Shown: positions 46,382-56,662, counted from the stretch's first letter. The stretch is 64,000 nucleotides of DNA from CAVQAH01 sp963784195 (GCA_963784195.1 CAWARA010000036.1:68221-132220); one strand, 5' to 3'. Program-made: numbers and translations. Notes: generated from the sequence alone by a model not told the origin.

Positions 46382-47208
46382 CCTTTCGTCGCTCCTGCCG
46401 TGAGGCCCGCAACGAAAAATCGCTGTAGCAGCAGGAACGCAGCCATCACCGGCAGCAGGCCGATGAGGCTCGCCGCGGCCACCAGCTGCCATTCGGTTTC
46501 GTAGCCGCTCTGAAAGCTGAAAATCCCGATGGGCACCGTGAAGCGCTGCTGCGAATCGAGTAACACCAGCGCCAGCCCGAATTCGGACCAGTAGGCCGCC
46601 AGGTTGAAAATCGCAACCGACGCGAGACCCGGGCCCACCAACGGAAGGGCGACCCTTCGGAACGTCACGGCCCTCGTCGCGCCGTCCAGAACGGACGCCT
46701 CGAACAACGAGGGCGGCAGGGCATCGAAGAAATTCTTCAGCACGACGATGGTGAACGGAAGCTGCACCGAGGCGTAAACCAGGATGAGTCCGCTGTGCGT
46801 GTCCAACAGCCGGAGCCCTGCAATCAGTCCATAGAGCGGCACCAGAAGCACGATCGGTGACACCATTTGTGCGAGGAGCAATCCGTTCAGAACGGTCTCG
46901 CGCGTCTTGAAGCGCTCTCTCGAGAGCACATATGCCGCCGGCGCACCGATTGCCATGGTCAGCAGGGTGGCAAGGCCCGCCACGCGTGCGCTGTTCCACA
47001 GATACCAGGGCACCTGCGTTTGCCGCAGAACGAATTCGAAGTTGGCGGAGGACGATTCAGGCGACGCCAGCCGTGGAGGGTACTCATACACTCCGGCTTT
47101 GGACTTCAGCGACAGCGAGAAGAGCCAGACCTGGGGCAGCAAAAAAGCGGCGGCAACAGCCACCAGCAGTATGGTCATCACGGACTTCCGCGTGCGGCTC
47201 GCTGTCAT
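46378..47208 (-). CDS. Sugar ABC transporter permease (MalG type)
   Basis: Second permease of the CUT1 importer, 276 residues, six membrane segments. The EAA loop that docks to the ATPase is ASVLDGATRAVTFRRVALPL. Start at ATG 47208 overlaps the stop of the binding-protein/permease fusion by 4 bases. Partner of the MalF-like part of that fusion and of the ATPase at 42579. Confidence 0.92.
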   Translation of the reverse strand: MTASRTRKSVMTILLVAVAAAFLLPQVWLFSLSLKSKAGVYEYPPRLASPESSSANFEFVLRQTQVPWYLWNSARVAGLATLLTMAIGAPAAYVLSRERFKTRETVLNGLLLAQMVSPIVLLVPLYGLIAGLRLLDTHSGLILVYASVQLPFTIVVLKNFFDALPPSLFEASVLDGATRAVTFRRVALPLVGPGLASVAIFNLAAYWSEFGLALVLLDSQQRFTVPIGIFSFQSGYETEWQLVAAASLIGLLPVMAAFLLLQRFFVAGLTAGATKG

Positions 47209-49570
47209 GCAGCGCTCCGTCTCCGGACCAGGCGGATGGCGACGAGCGCGAGCCCGAGGTTCAGCAGCAGCATGATCGTCGCGACCGCCGCCGCCCGTCC
47301 GGCTTCCAGGCTGAAGAAGGCGGAGCGGTACATGTAAAGAGACAGGACCTCGGTGGCGCGTCCGGGACCGCCCCCGGTGAGCGGCAGCACCAGATCGAAT
47401 GTATTGAGCGTCGCAATGGTAATCAACGCGAGGTTCAGCGCGATCACCGGCGCAATCTGGGGCAGGATGACCAGCCGTAGCCGCTGCCACGGGCCGAGCC
47501 CTTCGAGGTCGGCGGCCTCGTGCAGCTCGCGCGGAATCCGCTGGAGACCTGCGTATTGCAGGATCATGCTGAACGCACACCCGCGCCACGCGTTCGCCAC
47601 GATGACGGAGCTTAACGCCATCACACCAGAAGAGAGGAATGGCAGCGGCCCGAGACCGAGGAACGACAACCCGTAGTTCGCAATCCCCGCGCGGTTCTCC
47701 ATCAGGAGTATCCGCCACAGCACACCGACGAGCACTCCCGGTACGACCCAGGCGCTGACGACGGCGATCCGCGCCAGCGCTGTCGCGGGCGCCCGCCGCC
47801 GCTTCGCGGCGTCGATGAGGATCTGCTATCGCCAGTCCGGTTCCGAACTGGAGCACGATCGACGGAACGACGAAGGCGAGCGTCACCCCCAGCATCCCGC
47901 GGAACTCCGGATCGTTCAGCAGCCCCGCGATCGTGCGCACGCCGTAGGTGTAGTCGCTGCCGTGTGTTCGAGCATCCGTGAATGCCAGCCGAAGCAGATC
48001 GAGAGCCGGATAGGCGAGAAAGAGCGTGACCAGCCCGAGCGCCGGAGCCAGCCAGAGCGACAGCGTCCAGCCCCGGCGGCCCGTCACGACGAGCACGACA
48101 ACACACATAAGCGCGGCCGCAAGAGGCGGCAGCAGCTCGACGTAATCAGTGCGTGGCTCAGCTCGCCCGCTGCGCGCGCGCTGATCGGCGGCAACCTTCT
48201 GAACGGACCGCCACGCGTCGTCGACCGCGGCCTCCGGCGTCTTTGCGCCGGAGACGACATGACCCACCGCCAGCTGGAGCGCCTCGGAGATTGCAGGATA
48301 TATCGGCACACGACGGGCGGGCATGGCCGTCCACCAGCATGTCGCCGAACTGTGCGTACCAGCGGCTCTCGCGGAACACGGCGAAATCCCGGTAGACACT
48401 GCGCCTGACGGGGAGCTGTCGCGTCGGAATGCTGATGCGCGCGACGTTCTCCGGCGATTCGACAAAGCGCATGAACTCGACAGCGGCACGCTGGCGTGCA
48501 TCGTCGCCCGAGAATGTCACCCAGACCCAGCCGCCCGTTCCGGTGGCCCGTCGCCCGGCGTCCGCCTGGGGAATGTCCGCGATCTCCCACTTCGCGAACT
48601 CCTCCGGAGCGAGCGCCCCCTCCAGCTCCCTGAGCTGCCAGCTGCCGCCGAGGAACATTGCGACGTCGCCAGCCACCGCCGCCGACGACAGCTGCTGGTA
48701 ATCGTTGTTCGCGAGCACCGATCGCGGCGAGGCGCCGGTGTCGATGGTTGCCCGCAGGAATTGCAGGAGGCGCACGAGACGGTCGCGATTGGGCCCGAGT
48801 CCGAAGATCGGCTCCCCGGTCGCATCCACCAGCTCACCGCCCTGCGCCCAGAACATCGGCAGGTGATCGAAGACCGTGGCTTCCCATCGGCCGGCGTTGT
48901 ATAGGTACCCTGCGATTCCGTGCTGGCGAGAGATGCGGCTGGCCATCTCCAGCAGCTCGTCCCACGTTCGGGGTGGCTGTGGAACGAGGTCCTTGCGGTA
49001 ATACAGCACGCGGCAATCGGTCCCGTGCCACAGGCCGTAGACGCGACCATCGCGATCGCTTAGCGTATCGATCGTGAACGGCAGAAAATCCGCGCGGTCG
49101 ACCGCAGGCCAGAACGGATCGAGCGGGCGCACGTGACCGCCGTCCAGGAATAACGGCATCCAGAAACTGTCAACCGACGCGATATCGGGCAGACGCCCGG
49201 CGGCGGCAGCCAGCAGCAGCTTTGCCTTGTGGAGCTCCAGGGCGGGCATCACCGAGACTTCGATCTGGACGTCAGGATGCGTGCGGGCCCATTGGTAGTA
49301 AATGTCCGCGAAGATCTCAGCGACCTCTGGACGCGCGGCGAGATGCGAATAATCCTGCTGCGCCCAAAGCGTCAATCTTACGGGCGCGTCGGACCGGCCA
49401 ATCCGCACAGGGGTAACGAGCGCGGACCGGCAGTCTCCGCCTAGGCACGTGTCCTGAGCCGCGGTGACTGTGGAACCGCTCAACGCGGCAAGTAGGAGTA
49501 GGAGTGCCGAGATTCCTGTCGACAGACCGAACCCTTTACGCCTCGTCCGCGGCCCGATGGTGTCCGTCAT
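47205..49570 (-). CDS. Fused sugar-binding protein and MalF-type permease, two frame shifts
   Basis: An N-terminal signal segment (LSTGISALLLLLAALSG) leads into a family 1 extracellular solute-binding domain (about residues 45-445), continuing without a stop into a permease. At the join, the last binding-protein helix (DAWRSVQKVAADQRARSGR) is followed by a hydrophobic segment (LLPPLAAALMCVVVLVVTG), a basic turn (GRRGW) and the first MalF-like helix; this topology keeps the binding domain outside. The EAA loop reads HEAADLEGLGPWQRLRLV. Frame changes near 48322 and 47818 each read as one extra base; correction gives exactly 787 residues. The fusion point (about 48140-48210) is in a single uninterrupted frame. 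It overlaps the dehydrogenase gene upstream and the second permease downstream by 4 bases each. Confidence 0.8.
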
Positions 49571-50601
49571 TCGATACTGCTGACCGCGACTGCCTGTCCC
49601 GATCGGCACGCGGCCGTCGCCGCCAGCGCAACGCGCAACGCTTCGATGCCGTCGCCGACGGTCACGGGAGGTTCCCGATCGGCGAGTACATTCTGTGCAA
49701 AGTTCTGGAGCTGAAGCGTGTAGGCGCGCTCGAAGCGCTCCATGAAGTACGGCACGGTGTCGTGGGCGACGCTGTTCTTCGTCATCAGCAGAATGGGCGT
49801 CTCGCGGAGATAGCCGATCCGCACAGTTCCTTCGGTGCCGAGCAACTCAGTCGAGATGTCATAGCCGTAGAACCCATTCCGGGTCAGGTCGATTACACCC
49901 AGCCGGCCGCTGCTGAAGACCAGCGACGCGATTGCGTTATCGATATCACCGACGGTCGCCAGCTCCGGGTACGCGAGCGTCGCACCGATCGCCGAAACGG
50001 TTGCGACATCCCCCATGAACCAACGAGCCAGGTCGAAGTCGTGAATGCCCATGTCGACGAGAATGCCACCGCTGCTGGCTGGATTCGCATACTCGAGGCT
50101 TGGCCGGTACGGATCCCGGGAGGTCGCTTTGAACACCACGGGCGTTCCAATCCGCCCTTCGTCCACCTGTCGCTTGCCTGCCACGTACCCGGGATCGAAC
50201 CGGCGCATGAATCCCATCTGGAAAAACCCGCCGTAACGTGCAACAGCGGCCTGTACCTCTCGGCACTCATCGAGACTGAGTGCCAGGGGCTTCTCGCAGA
50301 ACGTGGGTTTTCCGCGGGCCAGCGCCGCGACAACCACTTCCCGGTGCGTGTGAGTAGGGCTCGCGACGACCACCGCGTCGACCCTGGCATCAGCAAACAG
50401 GTCGTGCGGGTTCTCGTAGAACGCGGCCACGTCGAACTCGTCAGCGACTTCCGCCGCCAAGCCGCCGCTGAGGTCGGCGACCGCCACCAGCCTCGTTTCC
50501 GCGATGCGCGTGGACAGATCCCTGGCGTATACACGGCCCAGTCTGCCAAGACCGATCAACCCAACATTGAGACGACGTCGCTTCTCTGAAGAAACTGTCA
50601 C
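49567..50601 (-). CDS. iolG: Inositol 2-dehydrogenase-like Gfo/Idh/MocA oxidoreductase
   Basis: Probable NAD-dependent myo-inositol 2-dehydrogenase, first step of inositol breakdown. The 344-residue protein has the nucleotide fold NVGLIGLGRLGRVYARDL, the catalytic lysine in PTFCEKPLALSLDECREV, and the active-site pair in SGGILVDMGIHDFDLARWFM (His and Asp). It starts with GTG at 50601, overlapping the binding-protein stop, and ends overlapping the fusion gene as ATGA. The gene symbol is the best guess; other Gfo/Idh enzymes with scyllo-inositol or sugar substrates look alike. Confidence 0.82.
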   Translation of the reverse strand: MTVSSEKRRRLNVGLIGLGRLGRVYARDLSTRIAETRLVAVADLSGGLAAEVADEFDVAAFYENPHDLFADARVDAVVVASPTHTHREVVVAALARGKPTFCEKPLALSLDECREVQAAVARYGGFFQMGFMRRFDPGYVAGKRQVDEGRIGTPVVFKATSRDPYRPSLEYANPASSGGILVDMGIHDFDLARWFMGDVATVSAIGATLAYPELATVGDIDNAIASLVFSSGRLGVIDLTRNGFYGYDISTELLGTEGTVRIGYLRETPILLMTKNSVAHDTVPYFMERFERAYTLQLQNFAQNVLADREPPVTVGDGIEALRVALAATAACRSGQAVAVSSIE

Positions 50602-51551
50602 CGGTTTGCATTCTCCCTGGTCACCAGGCCGATTCGCACGACGATGTCGGGCGGGACCGACTCGCCCTTGAGTACTTTGACGGCGGTCTCGACCGCAAGC
50701 CGGCCCATTTCGTCCGGGAACTGCGCGACCGTGGCCTCCATCGTGCCCGCCAACAGGGCTCGTCGCGCATCGTCGACCGCATCGAACCCGAGGACGCGAA
50801 TCTTCCCCGTCCGGCCCGCCGCCGCAATCGCTTCGATGGCGCCGAGGGCCATCATGTCATTACAGGCGAAGACCGTATCGATCCCCGGATGCGCCTGCAG
50901 CATGTTCTGGAACACCGTGAACCCCTGTTCGCGCTCCCAGTTCGCGGTCTGCGAGGCCACGATAGAGATGCCCGGGGTGCTTTTTATAGCCTCGCGGAAC
51001 CCTCGAATCCGGGAATCGCCCGTCTCGTGCCCTGGTATACCTTCCAGAATGGCCACGTTGGCCTTGCCGCCTGACGCTTTCGCGAGGTACTCGCCAACGA
51101 GTTGCCCTCCACGATAGTTGTCGGAACCCACGAAGCTTGCGGTCTTCACGCCGGCGTCGGTGACCGCCGCCGCGTCGAGGCGCGTGTCGACGACGATGAC
51201 CGGGATGCCGGCGGCGTTCGCCTTGGCGATTGCCGGCACTACCTCCCGCGACCCTGACGGCGTGAGCGCGAGCGCGTTCACCCGCGATTGAATCAGGTTT
51301 TCAACGATCTGCATCTGCCGCTCGACATCGACCTCGCGTTCGGCGGCCTGGACGACCAGATCGACGCCGAGCCTGCCCGCCGCTTCCTCTGCGCCCCGTT
51401 GCATCTCGATGAAGAAGGGACTGTTCAAGGTCTTCAGCACCAGGGCCACTCGGGGCCGGCCGTCCCGGTTGGTGCGCTCGCGATTGCACCCACTTGCAGC
51501 GGCGAACGCCATAACGGGCAACAACGCAAGGACGACGCGACGTGTAGGCAT
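50598..51551 (-). CDS. RbsB-type sugar-binding lipoprotein of an ABC importer
   Basis: Periplasmic-binding protein of the Peripla_BP_4 family, 317 residues. A lipoprotein signal ends in the lipobox AAASGC. The ligand domain shows VALVLKTLNSPFFIEMQRGA, IPVIVVDTRLDA, ASFVGSDNYRGGQLVGEYLA and VFACNDMMALGAIEAI. I take ATG 51551, preceded by AGGGAG six bases upstream; an ATG at 51572 overlaps the previous stop. It is the natural partner of the ATPase and permease at 35547 and 37060, which lack a binding protein of their own. Related proteins bind ribose, galactose or inositol. Confidence 0.92.
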   Translation of the reverse strand: MPTRRVVLALLPVMAFAAASGCNRERTNRDGRPRVALVLKTLNSPFFIEMQRGAEEAAGRLGVDLVVQAAEREVDVERQMQIVENLIQSRVNALALTPSGSREVVPAIAKANAAGIPVIVVDTRLDAAAVTDAGVKTASFVGSDNYRGGQLVGEYLAKASGGKANVAILEGIPGHETGDSRIRGFREAIKSTPGISIVASQTANWEREQGFTVFQNMLQAHPGIDTVFACNDMMALGAIEAIAAAGRTGKIRVLGFDAVDDARRALLAGTMEATVAQFPDEMGRLAVETAVKVLKGESVPPDIVVRIGLVTRENANR

Positions 51552-51568
51552 GAGCGACTCCCTGATCA

Positions 51569-52996
51569 TCATGCGGCGATCTCTATGAACACAGGATTGG
51601 TGATGGCCAGGGGCTGACCGCCGGCTCCGAGCAGGTGAATCCGAAGGTATCCGGCCGTCGTTGCAAAGCGCTCGAACTCCACACGCGCGGTATCCGCCAT
51701 CGTCGCGCTCGCCACCTGCTCGCCGTTCCAATACAGCTCCACACGTCCACCCTTGTAATCGGCCGCGACGGCCTCGACGCTGACCTGCAGCGGCTCACCG
51801 GGCTTGACGCGCAGCGCATCTCCCACGCGCCCCTGCACGCGGCCGGCGCGAACGGTGAGCTCCGGCGGCGGCATCGACCCGTTGGCCATCACGACAACGC
51901 GGCCCGACGCGATCGATGCAAGGATGGCGGGTCTCGAGAGCTCCTGCGCCCAGACACGAACGCTCGGCGTTCCGAGCGGAGTTGGGCCGCGATGGTAGTC
52001 GCTTTCACCCAGGGCCGTCAGCCGGCGTCCCTCGCGCAGCAAGGCGTCCCACAACGTCATCGCCAGTTGCCGTGCGACAGGTTCCCCATTCGCGATTTCA
52101 ATTGCGCTCACCTCGGGGGGCACCGAGTGTGTCCACGAACACGCCAGACAATCGTCGCTGGGATGGTTGATCGCGATGAGCGCGCCACGAGCGCGTGCAG
52201 CAATCATGACGGGTCCGATGTCCGGGCTGCGTGATGGCATTCGAAAATCAATATAGGTGCGCTCCCCTTCGAGACCCAGGACACCGAAGTGGCCCCCCGG
52301 GGTCGTCACCTCCTCGCCCGTAATGATTAGAAGACCAGGTGCATGAATTGGATCCAGTTGGTGGGTCGTGTTGTTGTGATCGGTGATTGCCAGAAAATCG
52401 AGCTTCTCCGCGACCGCCTTGTCGGCGAGCTGCTGGGATGTCAGCGCACCATCGCTGTGGATTGTGTGCGTGTGCAGCGCGCCGGCGTACCATGCGGGTC
52501 CCGGCCGCACTGCCTCCTTCGCGCGTTGCGGCAACGTTGGAGATTGCTGAACTGCCGGCGCCGTCGAGGCTTCGACGGCGATGTCAACGTCGACCCCTGT
52601 GTCGGCTACCTTATAGAGTCCGAGGATCGCGTGCCAGCGACCCGCCGGAAGGGGGCCCGGCCAGTATCCGGGCGTTGCGCCGTCCATCGCTATTGTCACG
52701 GTATCTCGAGCGCCGCCGCTCCATCCCCGGAACGCCGGCGATCCCAGCGCCAGCGGGCCGGGTTCGAACAATCCGAAGTCGATCACATTGTTCCCGGCGG
52801 CACGGTTGTATCGATACGAGACCGTGACGCTCGTGGTCCCTGGCGCAACGTCGAAAGGTACGTATTGATACCGGCCTGTTTGCTGATCCCGAGTCGTCCA
52901 ATGCCGGGTGAACACCTGTTTTTCTGGAGGAGTCGCTGCCGCGCTCACCAGTGTTCCCAGGACAGCGAGTGCCAGGAAGGCTGCAGAAATCCTCAC
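51569..52996 (-). CDS. CehA/McbA-type PHP-domain metallohydrolase, secreted
   Basis: Predicted exported hydrolase of 475 residues. A signal peptide (AAFLALAVLGTLVSAAA) is followed by a beta-sandwich region (about 25-150) and a PHP domain (from about 168) with metal ligands in GALHTHTIHSDGALT, AITDHNNTTH, the NHPSD stretch and LGESDYHRG. PHP enzymes of the CehA type cleave phosphoester or carboxylester bonds; here a phosphoester head group is attractive but unproven. GTG start overlaps the upstream hydrolase stop as GTGA. It sits in the middle of a carbohydrate operon, which is not a usual place for this family. Confidence 0.82.
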   Translation of the reverse strand: MRISAAFLALAVLGTLVSAAATPPEKQVFTRHWTTRDQQTGRYQYVPFDVAPGTTSVTVSYRYNRAAGNNVIDFGLFEPGPLALGSPAFRGWSGGARDTVTIAMDGATPGYWPGPLPAGRWHAILGLYKVADTGVDVDIAVEASTAPAVQQSPTLPQRAKEAVRPGPAWYAGALHTHTIHSDGALTSQQLADKAVAEKLDFLAITDHNNTTHQLDPIHAPGLLIITGEEVTTPGGHFGVLGLEGERTYIDFRMPSRSPDIGPVMIAARARGALIAINHPSDDCLACSWTHSVPPEVSAIEIANGEPVARQLAMTLWDALLREGRRLTALGESDYHRGPTPLGTPSVRVWAQELSRPAILASIASGRVVVMANGSMPPPELTVRAGRVQGRVGDALRVKPGEPLQVSVEAVAADYKGGRVELYWNGEQVASATMADTARVEFERFATTAGYLRIHLLGAGGQPLAITNPVFIEIAA

Positions 52997-54294
52997 TGGC
53001 GATCCTCTTCCAGCGTGAGCAGGAGATTCAGCGCAAGTCCGGTCCAGGAAAAGTCGTGAGCGCCGAACCCCTGGCCAGTCGTCGAGTCGTAGTATTCGTG
53101 AAACCCTGAACGCTCGACGAGTGCCGCAGAGCGATCTTCAATCGTTCGTGCGATTTCGATGAGGCCGTGACGTCGCAGTCCACGCGCAATATACCAGTTC
53201 GTGTTCATCCAGGTCGGGCCCCGCCAGACGAGCTTGCTGCCCGCAGCAGGGGGGAGGTACGAAGGTTCGTTCATGGCGACGCTGGGCACTGGAAATGCCG
53301 CCGCGTACTGCTGGGGATCGGAAAGGGTCGCTGCGAGCGCGTCGACGATGGACGAAGGGAGATCGGGGAGCAGTATGGGCATGAGCGAGCTGATCGTGTT
53401 GACCCGAAGCGGCTTCTCGCCCGCACCCGACAGATCGAAGAACAGACCTGCAGACGCGTCCCAGCACTTCTCGACCAGCGCGCACGCTGTTTTTGCCGCG
53501 CGCCGGTCCAGATCGGCCGCACCCTCACTGTCCCCTGTCCGCAGGATCAGCTCGGCGAGTACTCGCTGATTTTCCGCATAAATCGTGTTGACCAGCACGT
53601 CTTCGACAATGAAGCGGTTCAGTGAAAACATCGCGTGGTGCTCGCGATTCACCTCCGCGTATGGTGAGGCGACGCGTTCCCACGCCGCCGTGAACCCGGC
53701 CAGCTCCGGAACGGTCACGCCCAGGTAGCGGTCGTACTTCGGCGTGTGATCGAGCCCGGATTCGTCCGGTTGCAGCGTGGCGATCAGTCCATCCCGGTCG
53801 GGGTCGCGCACGCTGTCCAGCCAGTCGTAATAGCGGCGGACACGCGGCAGCACCTCCGCCAGAAACGAGTCGCCGTTTGGGCCTCGCGCCGCGGCGGCCA
53901 CTGCTTCGGCGAGCACGGGGGGCTGAATGCAGTCACTCAGGTAGGGGGTTCGATAGGCGATGGCGTAGGTCCCGAGCAGATCCTCGAAGCGCTCGCGCTG
54001 CCAGAACGTCACGTGGGCCACGAACCCATCCGGCTGGGCATTGGCCAGCAGACTGCGAATCTCCGTCTGGGCCTGCTCTGCGTCGAATTGCGAGAGGACG
54101 ATAGCGTGAAAGCACGAGTCCCAGAACCATTGAAAGGGGTACGTTTCCATCGAAGGGCAGACGAAGTCGTATTCGAGGCCGCACCACGAGGCGAACCCCC
54201 TTTGCCGGTTGCGGCTATACAGCGAACGGACCTCGTCCGTCATCGTGAGAACCCGCGTCGACGGGGTCGCCGTGATCATGATCGTCAGAGACAT
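52993..54294 (-). CDS. MGH1-like glycoside hydrolase (GH63-related)
   Basis: First gene of the glycoside operon, 433 residues, an (alpha/alpha)6-barrel hydrolase. The motif FQWFWDSCFHAIVLSQFD near residue 50 and the C-terminal WRGPTWMNTNWYIARGLRRH are typical of the mannosylglycerate-hydrolase-like GH63 group. No signal peptide is visible from ATG 54294, so it is likely cytoplasmic; longer upstream open frame has no family resemblance. Together with the MngB-like GH38 enzyme it points to small alpha-mannosides or glucosides such as mannosyl- or glucosyl-glycerate. It overlaps the PHP gene by 4 bases. Confidence 0.85.
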   Translation of the reverse strand: MSLTIMITATPSTRVLTMTDEVRSLYSRNRQRGFASWCGLEYDFVCPSMETYPFQWFWDSCFHAIVLSQFDAEQAQTEIRSLLANAQPDGFVAHVTFWQRERFEDLLGTYAIAYRTPYLSDCIQPPVLAEAVAAAARGPNGDSFLAEVLPRVRRYYDWLDSVRDPDRDGLIATLQPDESGLDHTPKYDRYLGVTVPELAGFTAAWERVASPYAEVNREHHAMFSLNRFIVEDVLVNTIYAENQRVLAELILRTGDSEGAADLDRRAAKTACALVEKCWDASAGLFFDLSGAGEKPLRVNTISSLMPILLPDLPSSIVDALAATLSDPQQYAAAFPVPSVAMNEPSYLPPAAGSKLVWRGPTWMNTNWYIARGLRRHGLIEIARTIEDRSAALVERSGFHEYYDSTTGQGFGAHDFSWTGLALNLLLTLEEDRQ

Positions 54295-54351
54295 ACCACA
54301 ACGACGGACGGTGAGGCCAAGCGGAGTTTCGGAGTAAGCTCCGTGCGAGTG

Positions 54352-55744
54352 ATGGATATGGCCCGACGCGCGCGACGCGGGACGGCATGGACCCGCATCA
54401 TGGCTGCTGTTTGTCTTGCCGTTCCCGGACCCGTCTACGGTCAGGTTCTCCTCGAGCATCCGTTCACCGTGCGACGCCAGAGGAGAAGCCGTTGCGTCGA
54501 TCACGGCCGGGTGCGGCTCGTGCGACTGGGCAGTCGCCGGGCGGGAGGCAATCGCATTGAAAGTCGCCGTCGACGGTCGGTACTCGCAGCACGTGTTGTT
54601 GACGCGCGGCGAAGCACCCGCGGAGTATCGCATCCTGCTCGGGACGCTCATGGCTGGGAGACACCAGCTCACGATCGAGCGGGACGGCAGCCGGTCGGCG
54701 AAGGACGCCGGCGGCGCGCGCATCGGGCGGGTCAGCATCGAGTCATTCGACAGCAACACCGCGGAGTACCCCTGGCTTTCGAGGGCACCGATCCTCCATG
54801 CCCGTCCCGGCACGGTCGAGCGGTTCAGCGACGTGCCGCTGATGATGTATGCGGAGACGGTTCACGACAACAGCGGCTATCGGTACACGGTGATTTTTTC
54901 GCACGAGGATGGGGGCACTCCTACCGACCGGCTCATGGCCACCTGGGGGCGGTCGACGGATATCGAGTTCGCGTACGGCATCAGCGGAGCGTCTCGCGAC
55001 TCGGCCGCCGGCGAGTATCAGGGTGTCGATCACGAGATAAGGCCGTTCCGCGGGAACCGCGACAACGGCCATCCCCTGGTGTGGGTGGCAACCGACAACA
55101 ACATGTTCAGCGACAACGGCCCCGATGGCGCGATTCGATTCGCGCCCGCTCCGTACCTCGTGACACTGGACGGCGTCTCACGCGAAGCCGTCATGGATGC
55201 GAACCCCTGGCTGTACGAGGTGATGTCGGCGGAGCTCACGCGCGAGGGGCGCATCGACGCCGGCGCGCAGCCGGGCACCGGCACGGTCCCGGATCCCCGC
55301 CGCTTCGCCTACCTGGAGGCGTGTGGTGACGTTCACGATGCGACGATTGCCTTCGACGTCGCTGTCCAGAGCGCCGGCAGCGAAGTCACCTGGCACGCAA
55401 CGGACCGGGGTGATGCGCGGTTCAGGATCGCACGGAGCGGGTGCTTCCGGGCTGCCGTCCCTCTGCCGGCTGGCGCAACGGCCGCAGCGATCAGCGGCAT
55501 CCGTGCACGAGCCTACACGCGACCTCCTCGTGAAGGTGATCGGCCCCTGCCTGACGGCACGGGTCACGTCACCCTCCGTCGTCTAAACGCCGTGTTCATG
55601 CTCGACGAGGACTTCAAGCCGGTGCGGTCTTCACTCCGGTGGACTGGCACCCTCGAGACTCAAAGGCGAATCACCCCCTGCGACCATTCCGACAACGCCA
55701 CGGTGATGCTCATCGTCCTGCCTGGCAAGGTTGCGTCGGAGTAA
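54352..55744 (+). CDS. Secreted protein of unknown function, one frame shift
   Basis: I do not recognise this protein. Translation from ATG 54352 gives a signal peptide (TRIMAAVCLAVPGPVYGQ), then the frame changes near 54480 into a long frame running to 55744; removing one base yields 463 residues. Visible features are a beta-rich body with SDVPLMMYAETVHDNSGYRY, FSHEDGGTPTDRLMATWGRS and VWVATDNNMFSDNGPDGAIR, suggesting an extracellular carbohydrate-related or propeller-like fold. It is divergent from the glycoside operon with only 57 bases between, so they may share regulation. Codon use is like its neighbours. Confidence 0.6.
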
Positions 55745-55789
55745 CGGGTGGATTTTTGTGTCAATCGCGGCAGCACATATACTGCGAAG

Positions 55790-56662
55790 ATGTCCATCTC
55801 GTTGAAAAGCCCTGTGTACATGATGGCGATCGATCACCGCTGGCAATGGTCACAGTGGTGCGACGAGAATCGCATCGAACATCTGCGGATTCGTGAAGTC
55901 AAGACGCTCGCCGTTGACGCTTTTTTGCTGGCCCGCCGGGAGTCGAGTCAGGCGATGGAATCCGGTGTGTTGCTGGTGGATCTGATTCATGGACGCGAGG
56001 CGTTCGCGCGGGCGCGCGCAGCGGGCTCGATGGTGGGCACTCCAGCCGAGCGCGCGGGTGTGTTCCCGCTCGAGTGGACCGGCGCCTTCGAGGAGTCGCT
56101 GCCAGGCACGTTTGCGAAGGTCCTCGTCCGCCACAGGGCGGACGTGCCGCGCGAGGCCTTCGACAATCAGCTCGCGAAACTTGCTGAGTTACAGCAGTGG
56201 TGCTCGACCGTGAACAGACCGCTTGTCCTCGAGGTGCTGATCAGCGGTCCGGAAACGGATCCGGCGTTCGACCGCGAGGGACGCCCACGTCTGCTGGCGG
56301 AGTTCATCCGCAGCGCATACGGCCGGAAGATCGTGCCGCAGTTTTGGAAGATCGAGGGCGTCCCCGACGCCGCGGCGATGCGAATCGTGGACGAGGCGAT
56401 CTGCGAAGAGCGTGGAGTCGGGCAGCTGATCCTCGGCAAGGGAGCAGGCCTCGAGACCGTCGGCACATGGTTCGAGTCTGCACGCGGCGCCGTCAGTGCG
56501 GCCGGATTTGCGATCGGCAGAACGGTGTACTGGGACGCTGCCCGAGAGTTCCTGCTGGGCCGCATGGCCGCCGATGATGCGGTGCACCAGATGGCGGCGA
56601 ACTATCTTACCGTGATCGAGCTCTGGCGTCGCGCGCAGGTACCTGCCCCGGATCTCGGTTGA
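55790..56662 (+). CDS. DUF2090 protein (IolJ-like aldolase domain)
   Basis: Stand-alone copy, 290 residues, of the DUF2090 domain that in many Gram-negative bacteria is fused to the C-terminus of IolC and is thought to act as the 2-deoxy-5-keto-gluconate-6-phosphate aldolase. Conserved stretches are SPVYMMAIDHRWQWSQW, PLVLEVLISGPETD, VPQFWKIEGVPDAAAM and VGQLILGKGAGLETV. Start at ATG 55790; the open frame begins 14 codons earlier. It lies tail to tail with iolB and near a DUF2090-less iolC, so this genome appears to have split the usual fusion. Confidence 0.82.
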   Translation: MSISLKSPVYMMAIDHRWQWSQWCDENRIEHLRIREVKTLAVDAFLLARRESSQAMESGVLLVDLIHGREAFARARAAGSMVGTPAERAGVFPLEWTGAFEESLPGTFAKVLVRHRADVPREAFDNQLAKLAELQQWCSTVNRPLVLEVLISGPETDPAFDREGRPRLLAEFIRSAYGRKIVPQFWKIEGVPDAAAMRIVDEAICEERGVGQLILGKGAGLETVGTWFESARGAVSAAGFAIGRTVYWDAAREFLLGRMAADDAVHQMAANYLTVIELWRRAQVPAPDLG

